Below are positions 14,055 to 22,299 of a stretch of 35,029 bases of DNA, in pieces; the stretch's first letter is position 1, and every line of letters starts with the position of its first letter. The stretch comes from Anaerolineales bacterium (GTDB taxonomy: Bacteria; Chloroflexota; Anaerolineae; Anaerolineales; Villigracilaceae). The DNA lies in contig JAUXWL010000301.1 in assembly GCA_030680155.1 (NCBI GenBank), positions 1 through 35,029 of the forward strand, given 5' to 3'. A model generated the notes under the pieces. The model saw only the letters and a program-made list of their open reading frames with translations, searched no databases and had not been told where the DNA came from. The translations under genes and the position numbers were made by a program.

Positions 14055-15239
14055 CTAATCTTCATTCTCATCGTCGTCAAACTCGTCGTCATACAGGTCT
14101 TCGGGGGTGATGATGTCCAGGTCAACACGCCCTTCTTCAAAAGCGGTGTCTATGGTTTCCATGACTTCATCCGCCGCTTCCATCTCATTGAGAAAATGAA
14201 TGAGATAGGCGTTCAGCATGGGGTTGAAAGTATTTGTATTTTCCAGGATCTTTTCGAAGCCGTTGATAACCCTGTCTTCCATCGCTTCATTTTCATCCGT
14301 CATCATCTGCAGGCCTTCTGCGGCAAGTCCGCGCTGTTTTGCGGATGCGGTGGCGTTTTCGAGGATTGCCCAAAGCGACGGCTCGACCTCCCATCCCATA
14401 TCCGCCCAAATGTGGGCCAGGTGATCGGAGAGCCAGTCGTTTTCGAGGTCTGCAAGTTGGGCAAGCGCGGGGGCGGATTCCCATGCCTGTAAATATCCGA
14501 GGGCATGGATAGCGTGCCAGGGCGCCCAACTCGCGGCTTCAGAGGGCCAGCCGTTGAGCAATCCCGGGTCGAGCGCCATGCGGGTCAGGGCGGGAACATG
14601 TTTTTCCCACTGCTTATGCTCCACCTCGCTCAGAAAGTCGAGGGATTTTTTTAAGTCATCCCCCCATTCCAGGAGTTCGTTGATTGGCGCGGGATAGGAG
14701 GCGGGCGCAGGCGCGGCGTAATCCGCGGGGCGCGGCGGGACGGCGGGAGGGGTGATATCCTTCCAGCTATTCCAGTCTGCGAGCAGGTTTTGGGATAAAG
14801 ATTCATCGAACGAGGGAATGCCTTCAAGGTTATTCTCAAGGGCATTTTTAAATTGAAACCTCATGTCCGCATACATATCGTCCATCTCCTGCATGGTATA
14901 GAACTTCAACCCCGCCCCGAAACGCGCGTATCGTCGCCGATAATCGCGGTAACTGGTCGCATCGTCTGCGACGCGGGACGACATGCGCAATGACTCGGTA
15001 AGAACAATTAATGCCCGTTCGAATTCCTCCCTGCCGTATTTCTTTCCCAACGCGCGCATGCGCGGATCGTTGGGTTCGGCGCCCATGGACATCAATAGGA
15101 TGAGTTCCATGGATAGTTCCTTTCGCATATTGACGATCTCTTCTCTTTCCTCAAGCGATGGATACCCCGTGCGATATTTGAGCCATTCGATCTGCGGCAC
15201 GGCGGTCGGTTTTACGGATTGTCGTTTGCGTTTACTCAT
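14055..15239 (-). CDS. Hypothetical protein with HEAT-like helical repeats and acidic tail
   Basis: A 394-residue cytoplasmic protein I cannot assign to a named family. It opens with a basic segment (MSKRKRQSVKPTA) and a helical region with acidic and basic residues. A Pro/Ala-rich linker (PPAVPPRPADYAAPAPASY) follows near residues 165-185. The rest has helix pairs typical of HEAT-like repeats (WAPWHAIHALGYLQAWESAPALAQLADLENDWLSDHLAHIWADMG), and the tail is almost all Asp/Glu. This resembles repeat proteins often found beside SEC-C-type accessory domains, but no such motif is present. A ribosome site (AAGGAAA) precedes ATG 15239. It follows the small acidic-protein gene by 23 bp, so they are probably one operon. 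Confidence 0.7.
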   Translation of the reverse strand: MSKRKRQSVKPTAVPQIEWLKYRTGYPSLEEREEIVNMRKELSMELILLMSMGAEPNDPRMRALGKKYGREEFERALIVLTESLRMSSRVADDATSYRDYRRRYARFGAGLKFYTMQEMDDMYADMRFQFKNALENNLEGIPSFDESLSQNLLADWNSWKDITPPAVPPRPADYAAPAPASYPAPINELLEWGDDLKKSLDFLSEVEHKQWEKHVPALTRMALDPGLLNGWPSEAASWAPWHAIHALGYLQAWESAPALAQLADLENDWLSDHLAHIWADMGWEVEPSLWAILENATASAKQRGLAAEGLQMMTDENEAMEDRVINGFEKILENTNTFNPMLNAYLIHFLNEMEAADEVMETIDTAFEEGRVDLDIITPEDLYDDEFDDDENED

Positions 15240-15262
15240 GGTGTATTTCCTTTTGGGTATTT

Positions 15263-15652
15263 TTAGAATGGGAGATCGTCGTCCTTGTTTTCGGATATAT
15301 CCAAATCTTCATCGTCGAATTCCTCTTCATCGAATTCGTCGTCCACCCACGAGTTTTCATCCACCCAGTCAATGACCGTTCCGCCGCTTTCGGGATAATA
15401 CGGGCTGACAAGGTAATTCATGCCATGCTCCCATGTGACGCGGAAATCCCGGACCAGGAACTTCCTTCCCGAGTGAAGGTCTTCCATCTCATCGGTTAAT
15501 TTTGGGATGGGAGAGAAAGGATAGAGTTGTTGCAGAACCAGTTCCCTGTCTTCGTCGGGGATGATGAATTCCTCCACGCTCGAGCCGTTCGAAAAATACA
15601 TCGGGCGGGTCGGGTAGGGGAGTCTTTCTTCGATGGGGTTCTCGTTGAACAT
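15263..15652 (-). CDS. Small acidic hypothetical protein
   Basis: A 129-residue protein starting at ATG 15652, chosen because GAGGA lies just upstream (an in-frame ATG at 15718 lacks one and would overlap the upstream gene). The first 100 residues look like a compact globular domain (VEEFIIPDEDRELVLQQLYPFSP, RDFRVTWEHGMNYLVSPYYPESGGTVIDW). The tail is strongly acidic (DDEFDEEEFDDEDLD). Its acidic tail mirrors that of the next gene in the operon, suggesting partners. I do not recognise a family. Confidence 0.7.
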   Translation of the reverse strand: MFNENPIEERLPYPTRPMYFSNGSSVEEFIIPDEDRELVLQQLYPFSPIPKLTDEMEDLHSGRKFLVRDFRVTWEHGMNYLVSPYYPESGGTVIDWVDENSWVDDEFDEEEFDDEDLDISENKDDDLPF

Positions 15653-15683
15653 GGCGTTCCTCCTCGGTTTTCGTGATCGAATT

Positions 15684-16631
15684 CTATCCCTGCCATGGCA
15701 ATTTTGCCAGATCCACATTGCCGCCGCTGATGATAACGCCGATTTTCAAACTTGTCAGGTCAATTTTATTTTCCCACAACACGCCAATCGCCACAGCAGA
15801 CGATGGCTCGATGATGAGCTTCGCGCGTTCCCACACGAATTTCATCGACGCAATGATTCCCGCTTCGCTGACGGTGACGATCTGTTCGACGTTCTTTTGA
15901 ATGATGGGGAAGGTCAGATTTCCAAGTGATGTAAGCAAGCCATCCGCCGCCGTCTTGGGATTCACGGAAGGAATGATCGCGCCAGCCTGCATCGAACGGA
16001 AGGCATCGTCCGCCATTTCGGGCTCGCCCGCAATAACGCGGATATTTTGCCTGATGCCTTTTGCCGCAATGGATGTTCCGCTCAACAACCCGCCGCCGCC
16101 GACGGGGGTGATGACCACATCCAGGTCGGGGACATCTGCCAGCAATTCCAGCGCCGCCGTGCCCTGACCTGCAATGACACGCTCGTCGTTGTAGGGATGC
16201 ACGACGCTCGCGCCCGTATCGAGCCTGATACTGTCCATTGTGTTTTCTCTCGCTTCCAGCGTGGGCTCGCAGAAGGTGATCTGTCCGCCATAGCCTGCCA
16301 CTGCATCTTTCTTCACCTGTGGCGCATTGCTCGGCATGACGATGTACGCAGGGATGCCGCGATTCCGTGCCGCCAATGCCAGCGCCGCCGCATGATTCCC
16401 AGACGAATGGGTGCAAACTCCGCACGCAGCTTCTTCCTCCGTGAGCGAGAATACGGCATTCGTCGCCCCGCGAAATTTGAATGCGCCCACTTTTTGAAGG
16501 TTTTCACATTTCAAAAAGACTTGTGCGCCTACCTTCTTATTCAAACTTTCATTTGTAAAAACAGGCGTGCGATGCGCGTACGGCTGGATGCGTCCTGCGG
16601 CTTGTTGGATATCGGTGAGTGTGACGGTCAT
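15684..16631 (-). CDS. PLP-dependent threonine/serine dehydratase or serine racemase-like enzyme
   Basis: A 315-residue fold type II PLP enzyme. The PLP lysine is K52 in the signature FKFRGATNA. Substrate-binding SSGNHAAALA is at about 76-85, the phosphate-binding glycine loop VGGGGLLSG at about 177-185, and a late SGGNVDL completes the set. The protein lacks the C-terminal ACT regulatory domain of biosynthetic IlvA, so it fits catabolic threonine ammonia-lyase (threonine to 2-oxobutyrate plus ammonia), serine dehydratase or serine racemase. Sequence alone does not choose between them. An AAGGAA ribosome site precedes ATG 16631. The acidic hypothetical gene follows by 31 bp and may be co-transcribed. 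Confidence 0.9.
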   Translation of the reverse strand: MTVTLTDIQQAAGRIQPYAHRTPVFTNESLNKKVGAQVFLKCENLQKVGAFKFRGATNAVFSLTEEEAACGVCTHSSGNHAAALALAARNRGIPAYIVMPSNAPQVKKDAVAGYGGQITFCEPTLEARENTMDSIRLDTGASVVHPYNDERVIAGQGTAALELLADVPDLDVVITPVGGGGLLSGTSIAAKGIRQNIRVIAGEPEMADDAFRSMQAGAIIPSVNPKTAADGLLTSLGNLTFPIIQKNVEQIVTVSEAGIIASMKFVWERAKLIIEPSSAVAIGVLWENKIDLTSLKIGVIISGGNVDLAKLPWQG

Positions 16632-16650
16632 GGGGAAGTTCCTTTTCTGA

Positions 16651-16701
16651 CGGCGGACAGTAGACCGTAGACCGTTTTTACGGTCCGCTGTCCACCGTCC
16701 A
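16651..16701. repeat. Small imperfect palindrome with GTAGACC steps
   Basis: GACCGT (16670-16675) and ACGGTC (16680-16685) form a tight hairpin; GGACAG (16655-16660) and CTGTCC (16688-16693) add an outer stem. The left arm contains a duplicated heptamer (TAGACCG/TAGACCG). It lies between two minus-strand genes and might act as a weak terminator for the dehydrogenase gene. Confidence 0.45.
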
Positions 16702-16705
16702 TGGT

Positions 16706-17668
16706 CTAATACCCTTTCTCAAAATCAACCTGATACTTCAAAGGCTTGCCTTCCACATAAAGGCGATAATTCTCGATGAAAACCTTTGCAATATCCTCAG
16801 GGAAACTTGGCGCGGACGTATGGAATGTCATTTGTAAATTCTTTGTCGTCCAAAATGGATGTTCCTTCGGGAGCGGCTCATGCTCGAAGACATCTAAAAC
16901 TGCGCCTGCGAGTTTGTCTTTTTCAAGCGCTTCGATCAACGCGAATTCATCCACTGCCGAGCCGCGCCCGACGTTGATGAAGATACAGTGAGGCGGCAGC
17001 GCGGAGAGCAGATTTGCATCCACGATTTTGCGTGTCTCTTTTGTGTTGGGAAGGATGGAGATGAGATAATCCAAATTATTGGCAAAATATAGCAATCCCT
17101 CACCCCGTCCCTCTACCCTTGCGGGCACACATCCCAGAGGGAGAGGGGGAAGAGTGTGAAAATAATCATCCACATATTCGCAATCTTCACTCGAGCGCGT
17201 GTATCCACGCACGTTCATGCCGAAGAATTTCGCCGTCCGCGCCACTTCAGCCCCAATGGAGCCGACACCAAGCAGCCCGATGGTCTTGAAGCGCAATGTC
17301 CCGGTGATGAAGCGTTTCCATTCTTTTTCCTGTTGTGCCTGCGCGAGTGCGAAAATTTTCCGCTCGTGTGCCAGCAAATACCCGAAGACAAATTCCGACA
17401 TCAAGCCGCCGAAGACGCCGCGCGCGTTTGTCAAAACATAATCACGCCGCAGTGCGGGGCCCAACAGCGGTTCGACCCCCGCCCATGTAGATTGCGCCCA
17501 TTTCAGTTTCGGCAGCTTGACTAACTCCTTGCTGATTAAAGACGGTGAACCAAGCACGATCTCGCATTCCTCCGTCGGCTCCGTGATGATGCTTATGTCA
17601 GGCAGCTCCGCTTCGATGATGGCGCGATATTCCCGATGATCTTTCGTGAGGATCAAAATTGTTCGCAT
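16706..17668 (-). CDS. D-2-hydroxyacid dehydrogenase (NAD-dependent) with repeat-derived insertion
   Basis: A 320-residue protein of the D-isomer-specific 2-hydroxyacid dehydrogenase family. The NAD-binding motif GVGSIG is at residues 134-139. Catalytic Arg235 (NVGRGSAVDE), Glu264 (DVFEHEPLP) and His283 (TFHTSAPS) are all present. It would interconvert a 2-oxoacid and a D-2-hydroxyacid in the cytoplasm; the substrate is unknown. Residues about 173-192 (LPPLPLGCVPARVEGRGEGL) form an unusual in-frame insertion encoded by a palindromic repeat at 17097-17151, between two strands of the NAD domain. The reading frame is intact. The gene is alone on the minus strand, separated from the dehydratase by a palindrome. 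Confidence 0.9.
   Translation of the reverse strand: MRTILILTKDHREYRAIIEAELPDISIITEPTEECEIVLGSPSLISKELVKLPKLKWAQSTWAGVEPLLGPALRRDYVLTNARGVFGGLMSEFVFGYLLAHERKIFALAQAQQEKEWKRFITGTLRFKTIGLLGVGSIGAEVARTAKFFGMNVRGYTRSSEDCEYVDDYFHTLPPLPLGCVPARVEGRGEGLLYFANNLDYLISILPNTKETRKIVDANLLSALPPHCIFINVGRGSAVDEFALIEALEKDKLAGAVLDVFEHEPLPKEHPFWTTKNLQMTFHTSAPSFPEDIAKVFIENYRLYVEGKPLKYQVDFEKGY
17097..17151. repeat. Palindromic CCCTC..GAGGG repeat inside a coding region
   Basis: TCCCTCT at 17108-17114 pairs with AGAGGGA at 17136-17142, within a longer CCCTCACCCCGTCCCTC ... GAGGGAGAGGGGG pattern. Repeats of this type are normally intergenic in many bacteria. Here it is translated as part of the dehydrogenase without shifting the frame. 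Confidence 0.6.
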
Positions 17669-17717
17669 GGCGTTAATTGTACCTGTTTCATATATGACTC
17701 CACTGCAAAATCCAATT

Positions 17718-17890
17718 AAACACGAAGGTCACTAATATTACAGCGCAAGGTTGCTCCCTGCGCCGTCCCCGGCGCAGGCGTTTTCCAGCAACACGCCGCC
17801 GGGGACGGCGGCTTTGAGCCTGACTTTGCGCTGTAATACTAAGGAACACCAAGTAAGAGCCTTTCATTCATTAACCTTCGTGTACTTCGT
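17718..17890. repeat. Dispersed CACGAAGG palindrome interrupted by element B
   Basis: CACGAAGGT (17721-17729) pairs with ACCTTCGTG (about 17874-17882), flanking AAGGAACACCAAG and TACTTCGTGTCC steps. Removing element B restores a continuous repeat (..GGTCACTAAGGAACACC..). It belongs to the same loose family as repeats near 11711, 12320 and 27090. Confidence 0.5.
17737..17837. mobile_element. MITE-like palindromic element B
   Basis: This 101-bp element has perfect 12-bp ends (ATTACAGCGCAA / TTGCGCTGTAAT). In reverse orientation its interior matches element A (6993-7114): both share GGCTCAA, GCCGCCGTCCCCGGCGGCG, CTGCGCCGGGGACGGCGCAG and GGAGCAA. The ends differ from those of element A. It is inserted in a dispersed CACGAAGG repeat, with a probable short duplication ACTAA at 17731-17735 and 17838-17842. 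Confidence 0.7.
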
Positions 17891-17909
17891 GTCCTCGCGC
17901 CCTGCGGGT

Positions 17910-18524
17910 TGTGTTTGAAGACCTTTTTGCATCAGATGAAAGTTTTCAGCGAAAATGCGCTCCAAGACTTGGTAGGCAAGTTCGGCCGCGTAGGCGCTTT
18001 TCAAATCCCGCAACAGCGCATGAATGCTTTGCCCGATCTTCTGCAGATGTTCCTGTTGCGCTTCCTTGCCTTTGACGCGGTAGGTGTAATGCCCGGCGCT
18101 GTCTTTGATGTAGGGCGCAAAGGTTTCGCTCAGTCGCGCTCGATCTGCCTCATTCAATATCCGTTCGACCCGCTGGACGGCTTCCACCAACAATCGCAGG
18201 CGGCTGGCGGAGACAATGTTGCTGGCGATTTGTGTCGTAGCAATAGTTCTCGTATAACTCTTGATCGCTCCAGCCGAAGCCTGCTTTCAGCGCTTCCAGT
18301 CCGACCAGCACATTCACGGGCACATTCGGGCGCGAGTCTTTTTCTGAATACAGAACCGCAAAGGACTGTTCGTCTATGCGGCTGAAGAATTCTTTGTAGA
18401 ACGTGCCTGCCCACGAGTTCTCCAGACGTTTGCGTTGTTTCTCTGGCAGTTCACTGGCGGCGCTAACATCGTGCCCGTAGGGTATCAATGCGGGCTGTTG
18501 GTGTTTGGTGTTTTTTCTGAACAT
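17910..18524 (-). pseudogene. IS1182-family transposase, internally deleted and frameshifted
   Basis: From ATG 18524 the reading gives a typical IS1182 N-terminal region (LPEKQRKRLENSWAGTFYKEFFSRIDEQSFAVLYSEKDSRPNVPVNVLVGLEALKAGFGWSDQELYENYCYD). Near 18235 homology switches to another frame with a segment that belongs further down in such transposases (QIASNIVSASRLRLLVEAVQRVERILNEADRARLSETFAPYIK ... AYQVLERIFAENFHL). The intervening region and the entire DDE catalytic C-terminal half are missing. The remaining 3' end runs into the CACGAAGG repeat near 17910. It cannot encode an active enzyme. Confidence 0.85.
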
Positions 18525-18702
18525 GCACTGAGTATATTAAATTTTTGCGGTTTTGACGAGGGCTACTGCCCTTTTTGCAGTGGAGTCATCTATGATTATG
18601 TGGATTTTGAGGTGCCTGTCTTAGCGAGAATGCACGGTAAACGGCGAGCCAGTTATAAGGCGCTTGGATACGAAATCGAATTGTCCCAGAATTATAAAAC
18701 TG

Positions 18703-18959
18703 TGCAATTCAGCGAAACGGTCACTGGCTTCACATCAGGCGATATCGTTCCCGTAAACGGCACGGTAAATAACTTCCTGGCTGTAGATGGCGATACCTAC
18801 ACCTTCGACTTAACGCCCAGCGCAGAAGGCCCCGTCACTGCCGATATTGCGGCGGGCGTGGCATCTGATTCAGTTGGCAACGCCAACACGATTGCCGCGC
18901 AATTCAGCCGCACGTATAGCGTTACATACTATTTGTTCCTGCCGTTGATCCTGCGGTAA
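18703..18959 (+). pseudogene. Beheaded gene end: Ig-like domain plus FLPLILR tail
   Basis: The last 85 codons are nearly identical, in protein and DNA, to the ends of the beta-helix genes at 22642 and 24470: VQFSETVTGF ... VDGDTYTFDLTP ... GPVTADIAAGVASDSVGNANT ... FSRTYSVTYYLFLPLILR. Homology begins abruptly at 18703. The open frame extends back to 18435, but that part lies in the IS remnant and unrelated sequence and has no signal peptide or beta-helix. I read it as a 3' remnant left after IS insertion or recombination. Confidence 0.75.
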
Positions 18960-18963
18960 TATC

Positions 18964-18999
18964 TCGAGCCTGCCTGCGTGTACGCGCAAGCAGGCTCGA
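18964..18999. repeat. Hairpin after the gene fragment, copy 1
   Basis: TCGAGCCTGC (18964-18973) pairs with GCAGGCTCGA (18990-18999), with an inner TGCG/CGCA stem. The same hairpin and flank follow the gene at 24470 (26250-26285), so the duplication extends past the stop codon. There is no T tract. Confidence 0.6.
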
Positions 19000-19041
19000 T
19001 AACCATGTCTCGGGTGTGTTTCAAATGAGTTGAGAGAAACC

Positions 19042-19080
19042 CGTGTTGCGTGTTCCGTTTTGAACGGTTTACGCAACACG
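19042..19080. terminator. Hairpin between convergent gene ends
   Basis: CGTGTTGCGT (19042-19051) pairs with ACGCAACACG (19071-19080), with an inner CCGTT/AACGG stem. It lies downstream of the fragment ending at 18959 and of the minus-strand gene ending at 19178. The T tract is weak, so terminator function is uncertain. Confidence 0.45.
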
Positions 19081-19177
19081 TTACATGCTGCAAGGCTTCA
19101 ACTGAAATGAAACGCACTCAAATGATAAGGACTGAAAACCATTTCATAATCCTTTGAAAGCAGAACTGTTCAACCCT

Positions 19178-22100
19178 TCATGCTTCAAGCAAGACCGCAG
19201 AAACCATATCCTCGATCAATTCCTGATTCCACAAGCCATGCTCCGTGAGGGATGGATTCCCCAGTTCTTCCAGCAAGCGCACTGCCCGTTGGCGCGCTTC
19301 TTCGGCGCTGCCTGCATGATTGAGAACAAAAGACAGCAGGCGGAGAGCAATTTCTTTGCGTCCCTGTTTGACCGTCAACGCCGCCACCGCAACCAGAATA
19401 TCAAGCGTCAATTGAACGTCGCTGACTTGACGCGCCAATTCCAGGGCTTGCAGCAATATTTCCCTGGCTTCTGCGAGCGCGTCCATCGCCAGCGAAATAT
19501 CCGCCAAACCAGCCAGGGCAACCGCTTCCCCACGCCGATCGTTAATCCCGTGTTTCATTTCCAGGCTTTCGCCAAGCAGAGTGCGGGCCGTGTCATATTT
19601 CCCCTGCTTGAGCGTAAGTTTGCCCGCATTTGCCAAAGTGGTCGCTGCACCATGCACATGATCGTGCGTTTTTAAAATCCCGCCGCTTTCCATGTAATAT
19701 TGCTGGGCGCCCTCAAAATCTCCCCGTGTTTGAAGCAGGTTCCCCAGGTTGTTGAGCACCATGGCGGCGCCGATCTCATCCTTGATCGTGTGGTAGGCGG
19801 TAACGGCGCGTTCAAAATAGGCGCGGGATTGATCATAATCGCCCTGCGCTTTGGCGCAACTACCCAGGAAATTGAGCGCGAAAGCGGTCCCATCCAGGTT
19901 GTCCGTTTTTTCTGAGAGACTCAGGCTCTCCTTTGCCAGCGCGGCAGCCTGCGGATAATCCCCGGCATAATAATTGGTAATTGCAAGCGAATCAAGCACC
20001 CGGGAACGACGGGATGGGTCATCCATGTTTTCCAGATGCTTCAGGGCTTGAAGCAGGTCAGCGCGGGCTTTCTCTAACTGACCAATCTGAATTTGCATGC
20101 GCGCTTTGCGTCCCAACAGTTCGCACAGCAGGCCTGTCGCTTCGCTTTGATCCTTCTGCTCAATTGCCGAGATGGCGTTTTGAAACAAGTCAATGCCTTC
20201 CAGAAACCAGCTCTGCACACTGAAAAAACTGTGCAGGATACCCGCCGTGCGTTCCAATGCCTGAAACATTCCAGTTTTGGAAGCCCGTTCCCAGGCGATT
20301 CGGATATTGTCCCTTTCCGGGCGGATCATGGCGCGCTGCTGCGGGGACTCTCCATTGCCTAGTTGGGTCAGGAAATCCAGGTAGTAGGAGGTGTGGCGTG
20401 AAGCGGCAGCCTCCATTGCGTCGGGAAGCGCAGACAGTTTCTCCGCGGCGTACTGGCGCAGCAAGGGGTGAATATCGTAACGCCCATCGGACTGGCGCTG
20501 AAGAAGCGATTTATCCGTCAAGTCAATGACCGGCGTCCATTCGTCGGTGGATGACGGCAGCCCAATAACAGCATTTGCAGCTTGCATGGTAAAACCACCG
20601 CTAAATATGGAGAGTTGGGAAAAAGCTGCCTGTTCCTGGGAGGAAAGCAATGCCCAGGAACGTTCAAAGACCGCCCGCAGGCTGCGATGACTCGCAGGGG
20701 CATCCTGATATGGGATAGCCAGGAAATCCAAATCCTTTTCGATTTGCGTGGCAATTTGTGCGCAGGTGTAATGGCGCACCCATGCCGAAGCCAGTTCGAT
20801 TGCCAGCGGCATGCCTTCCACCAGGCGGCAAATGCGCATTGCTGCGGCAGTTTCCTCTTTGGTGAAGTCAAAACCGCGCTGTACCCGCCGGGCATTTTGG
20901 AGGAATAATGCCATCGCGCTGTACTCTTCCGGTTGTGGCGCACCCTCTTGCGGCACGTCCAGACCGTGCGCGTCGAAAATCGTCTCCACGTATAAATTAA
21001 GTCGTTCGCGTGATGTAACCAGCAATTTGATGCCCAAAGCCTGATGTAGTATCTCCACCAGAAACGCAGTACCACTTCCTTCTTCATCCACGAGATGTTC
21101 GAAGTTATCCAGAATTAACAAAATCTCGCGTTCCCGCAGATATTCAAGCAATTCCTTTTGAGGGGATTCCGATCCACGAAAGGTAAGCCCAATACTCTCG
21201 GCAATGCGGAAGGAAATGGTTTCGGGGGTGTCTACTGTTGCAAGGGGAACAAAACTGATCCCATGCAGGAACTGACCTGGTTTTCGCTCCGCCAGGGAGC
21301 GCGCCGCCTCGACAGCCAGGCGTGTTTTGCCAATGCCGCCCGGGCCGATAATTGTCACCAAACGGGTTTCTGTAGAAGTCAACCTGCGTTCCAGTTCGGC
21401 AATTTCCTCTTTGCGCCCGACAAATGAGGTTGCGAATGAAAGCAGGTTGAGCAAAGGCGGAAACTCAACATGCTGAAATTGACGAAATAAATCGGTTGAA
21501 GCAGAGGCTGGGACAATGCCCAGATCTATGTTCAGTTTCTGTTTTAAATTTTGGTAACACTGTAAGGCGGCGGTGCGCTGCCCGGTACGCATGAACAGCC
21601 ACATCAGGGTGCGGCAGGCGTCTTCGTCGTAAGGGTCGAGGCGCTGCCAGCGCGAGGCGGAAAGAATCCCCTCGGCATGGAATCCCTTCTCGCGGTAGTA
21701 GCGAGTCAGCATACGAAGTCCCTCATGGGCCAATTGCCTCAAATGTTCTCGTTGAAGAATAACCCATTCCTCAAAGCCATGTCCATCCCGCAAATAGAAC
21801 CCATCCAGAAAATCCCCTTGATACAAATCCAGGGCCGCCTGTAGCTTTGTTGCTGCGCTCTGATCGCCTGGAATATCCTCGCGGCCAGGCAATCCCAAAT
21901 CCTTCAATTGATGTTCGAATTCTGTTGTGTCCAGCCAGGCATCGCTTTCGCCATTGAATGCCAGGGTGTCGCGAGTAACGATTAAAAAATCCCCCAGTTC
22001 GCGCCGCAGGGAGGTGAGAATGGTGCGCAGGTTGGTAAGAGCCTGGGTGGAGGTACGCTCGGCCCATAATAATTCAGCCAGCTTCTCCCGTGTAACGGGA

Positions 22101-22225
22101 CGTTGATTGCATGCCAGATAAATAAACAAAGCCTCAGCCGCCCGTGAAGGCAGCCCGCTGACAGGCTTCTTCTCTTTTTGAATGGAAACATTCCCTAAAA
22201 GTGTAAGTCGGAGTTTTTGCGGCAT
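19178..22225 (-). CDS. SARP/AfsR-like regulator: DNA-binding, BTAD, STAND ATPase and TPR
   Basis: A large one-component regulator of 1015 residues from ATG 22225 (MPQKLRLTLLGNVSIQ); an in-frame ATG at 22306 would add 27 residues and overlap the upstream small gene. In order: an OmpR-type winged helix at about 5-95 (GLPSRAAEALFIYLACNQRPVTREKLAELLW), a bacterial transcriptional activation domain at about 97-245, and an NB-ARC/STAND ATPase from about 265. Its P-loop is GPGGIGKT at 294-301, the Walker B region LLILDNFEHL at about 369-378, and a conserved GMPLAIELASAW follows later. TPR repeats cover about 690-1000. Such proteins integrate a ligand or protein signal through ATP-driven assembly and activate nearby genes. 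The adjacent divergent beta-helix surface proteins are plausible targets (inference). Confidence 0.9.
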   Translation of the reverse strand: MPQKLRLTLLGNVSIQKEKKPVSGLPSRAAEALFIYLACNQRPVTREKLAELLWAERTSTQALTNLRTILTSLRRELGDFLIVTRDTLAFNGESDAWLDTTEFEHQLKDLGLPGREDIPGDQSAATKLQAALDLYQGDFLDGFYLRDGHGFEEWVILQREHLRQLAHEGLRMLTRYYREKGFHAEGILSASRWQRLDPYDEDACRTLMWLFMRTGQRTAALQCYQNLKQKLNIDLGIVPASASTDLFRQFQHVEFPPLLNLLSFATSFVGRKEEIAELERRLTSTETRLVTIIGPGGIGKTRLAVEAARSLAERKPGQFLHGISFVPLATVDTPETISFRIAESIGLTFRGSESPQKELLEYLREREILLILDNFEHLVDEEGSGTAFLVEILHQALGIKLLVTSRERLNLYVETIFDAHGLDVPQEGAPQPEEYSAMALFLQNARRVQRGFDFTKEETAAAMRICRLVEGMPLAIELASAWVRHYTCAQIATQIEKDLDFLAIPYQDAPASHRSLRAVFERSWALLSSQEQAAFSQLSIFSGGFTMQAANAVIGLPSSTDEWTPVIDLTDKSLLQRQSDGRYDIHPLLRQYAAEKLSALPDAMEAAASRHTSYYLDFLTQLGNGESPQQRAMIRPERDNIRIAWERASKTGMFQALERTAGILHSFFSVQSWFLEGIDLFQNAISAIEQKDQSEATGLLCELLGRKARMQIQIGQLEKARADLLQALKHLENMDDPSRRSRVLDSLAITNYYAGDYPQAAALAKESLSLSEKTDNLDGTAFALNFLGSCAKAQGDYDQSRAYFERAVTAYHTIKDEIGAAMVLNNLGNLLQTRGDFEGAQQYYMESGGILKTHDHVHGAATTLANAGKLTLKQGKYDTARTLLGESLEMKHGINDRRGEAVALAGLADISLAMDALAEAREILLQALELARQVSDVQLTLDILVAVAALTVKQGRKEIALRLLSFVLNHAGSAEEARQRAVRLLEELGNPSLTEHGLWNQELIEDMVSAVLLEA

Positions 22226-22299
22226 GGGGTTCTGAGCGTTTTCTAAGCGGTTTGTGAATATAGTTGATGCAATATATCCAAATTTTTTACGACAGTCAA

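Larger units (their letters stand above)
17694..18589. mobile_element. Decayed IS1182-type element with 17-bp terminal inverted repeats
   Basis: ATGACTCCACTGCAAAA (17694-17710) is perfectly complementary to TTTTGCAGTGGAGTCAT (18573-18589). The interior carries an IS1182-type transposase remnant on the minus strand, a dispersed CACGAAGG repeat, and palindromic element B. No clear target duplication remains at the outer ends. The element is non-autonomous and lies between an intact dehydrogenase gene and a beheaded gene fragment. Confidence 0.7.

Noticed and set aside
14052-14492. 146-residue plus-strand open frame
   Set aside because: Antisense shadow of the minus-strand HEAT-like protein gene, created by its acidic codon pattern.
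18435-18959. Intact 174-residue gene
   Set aside because: Only the last 85 codons have homology; the 5' part lies in transposon sequence without signal peptide or ribosome site.
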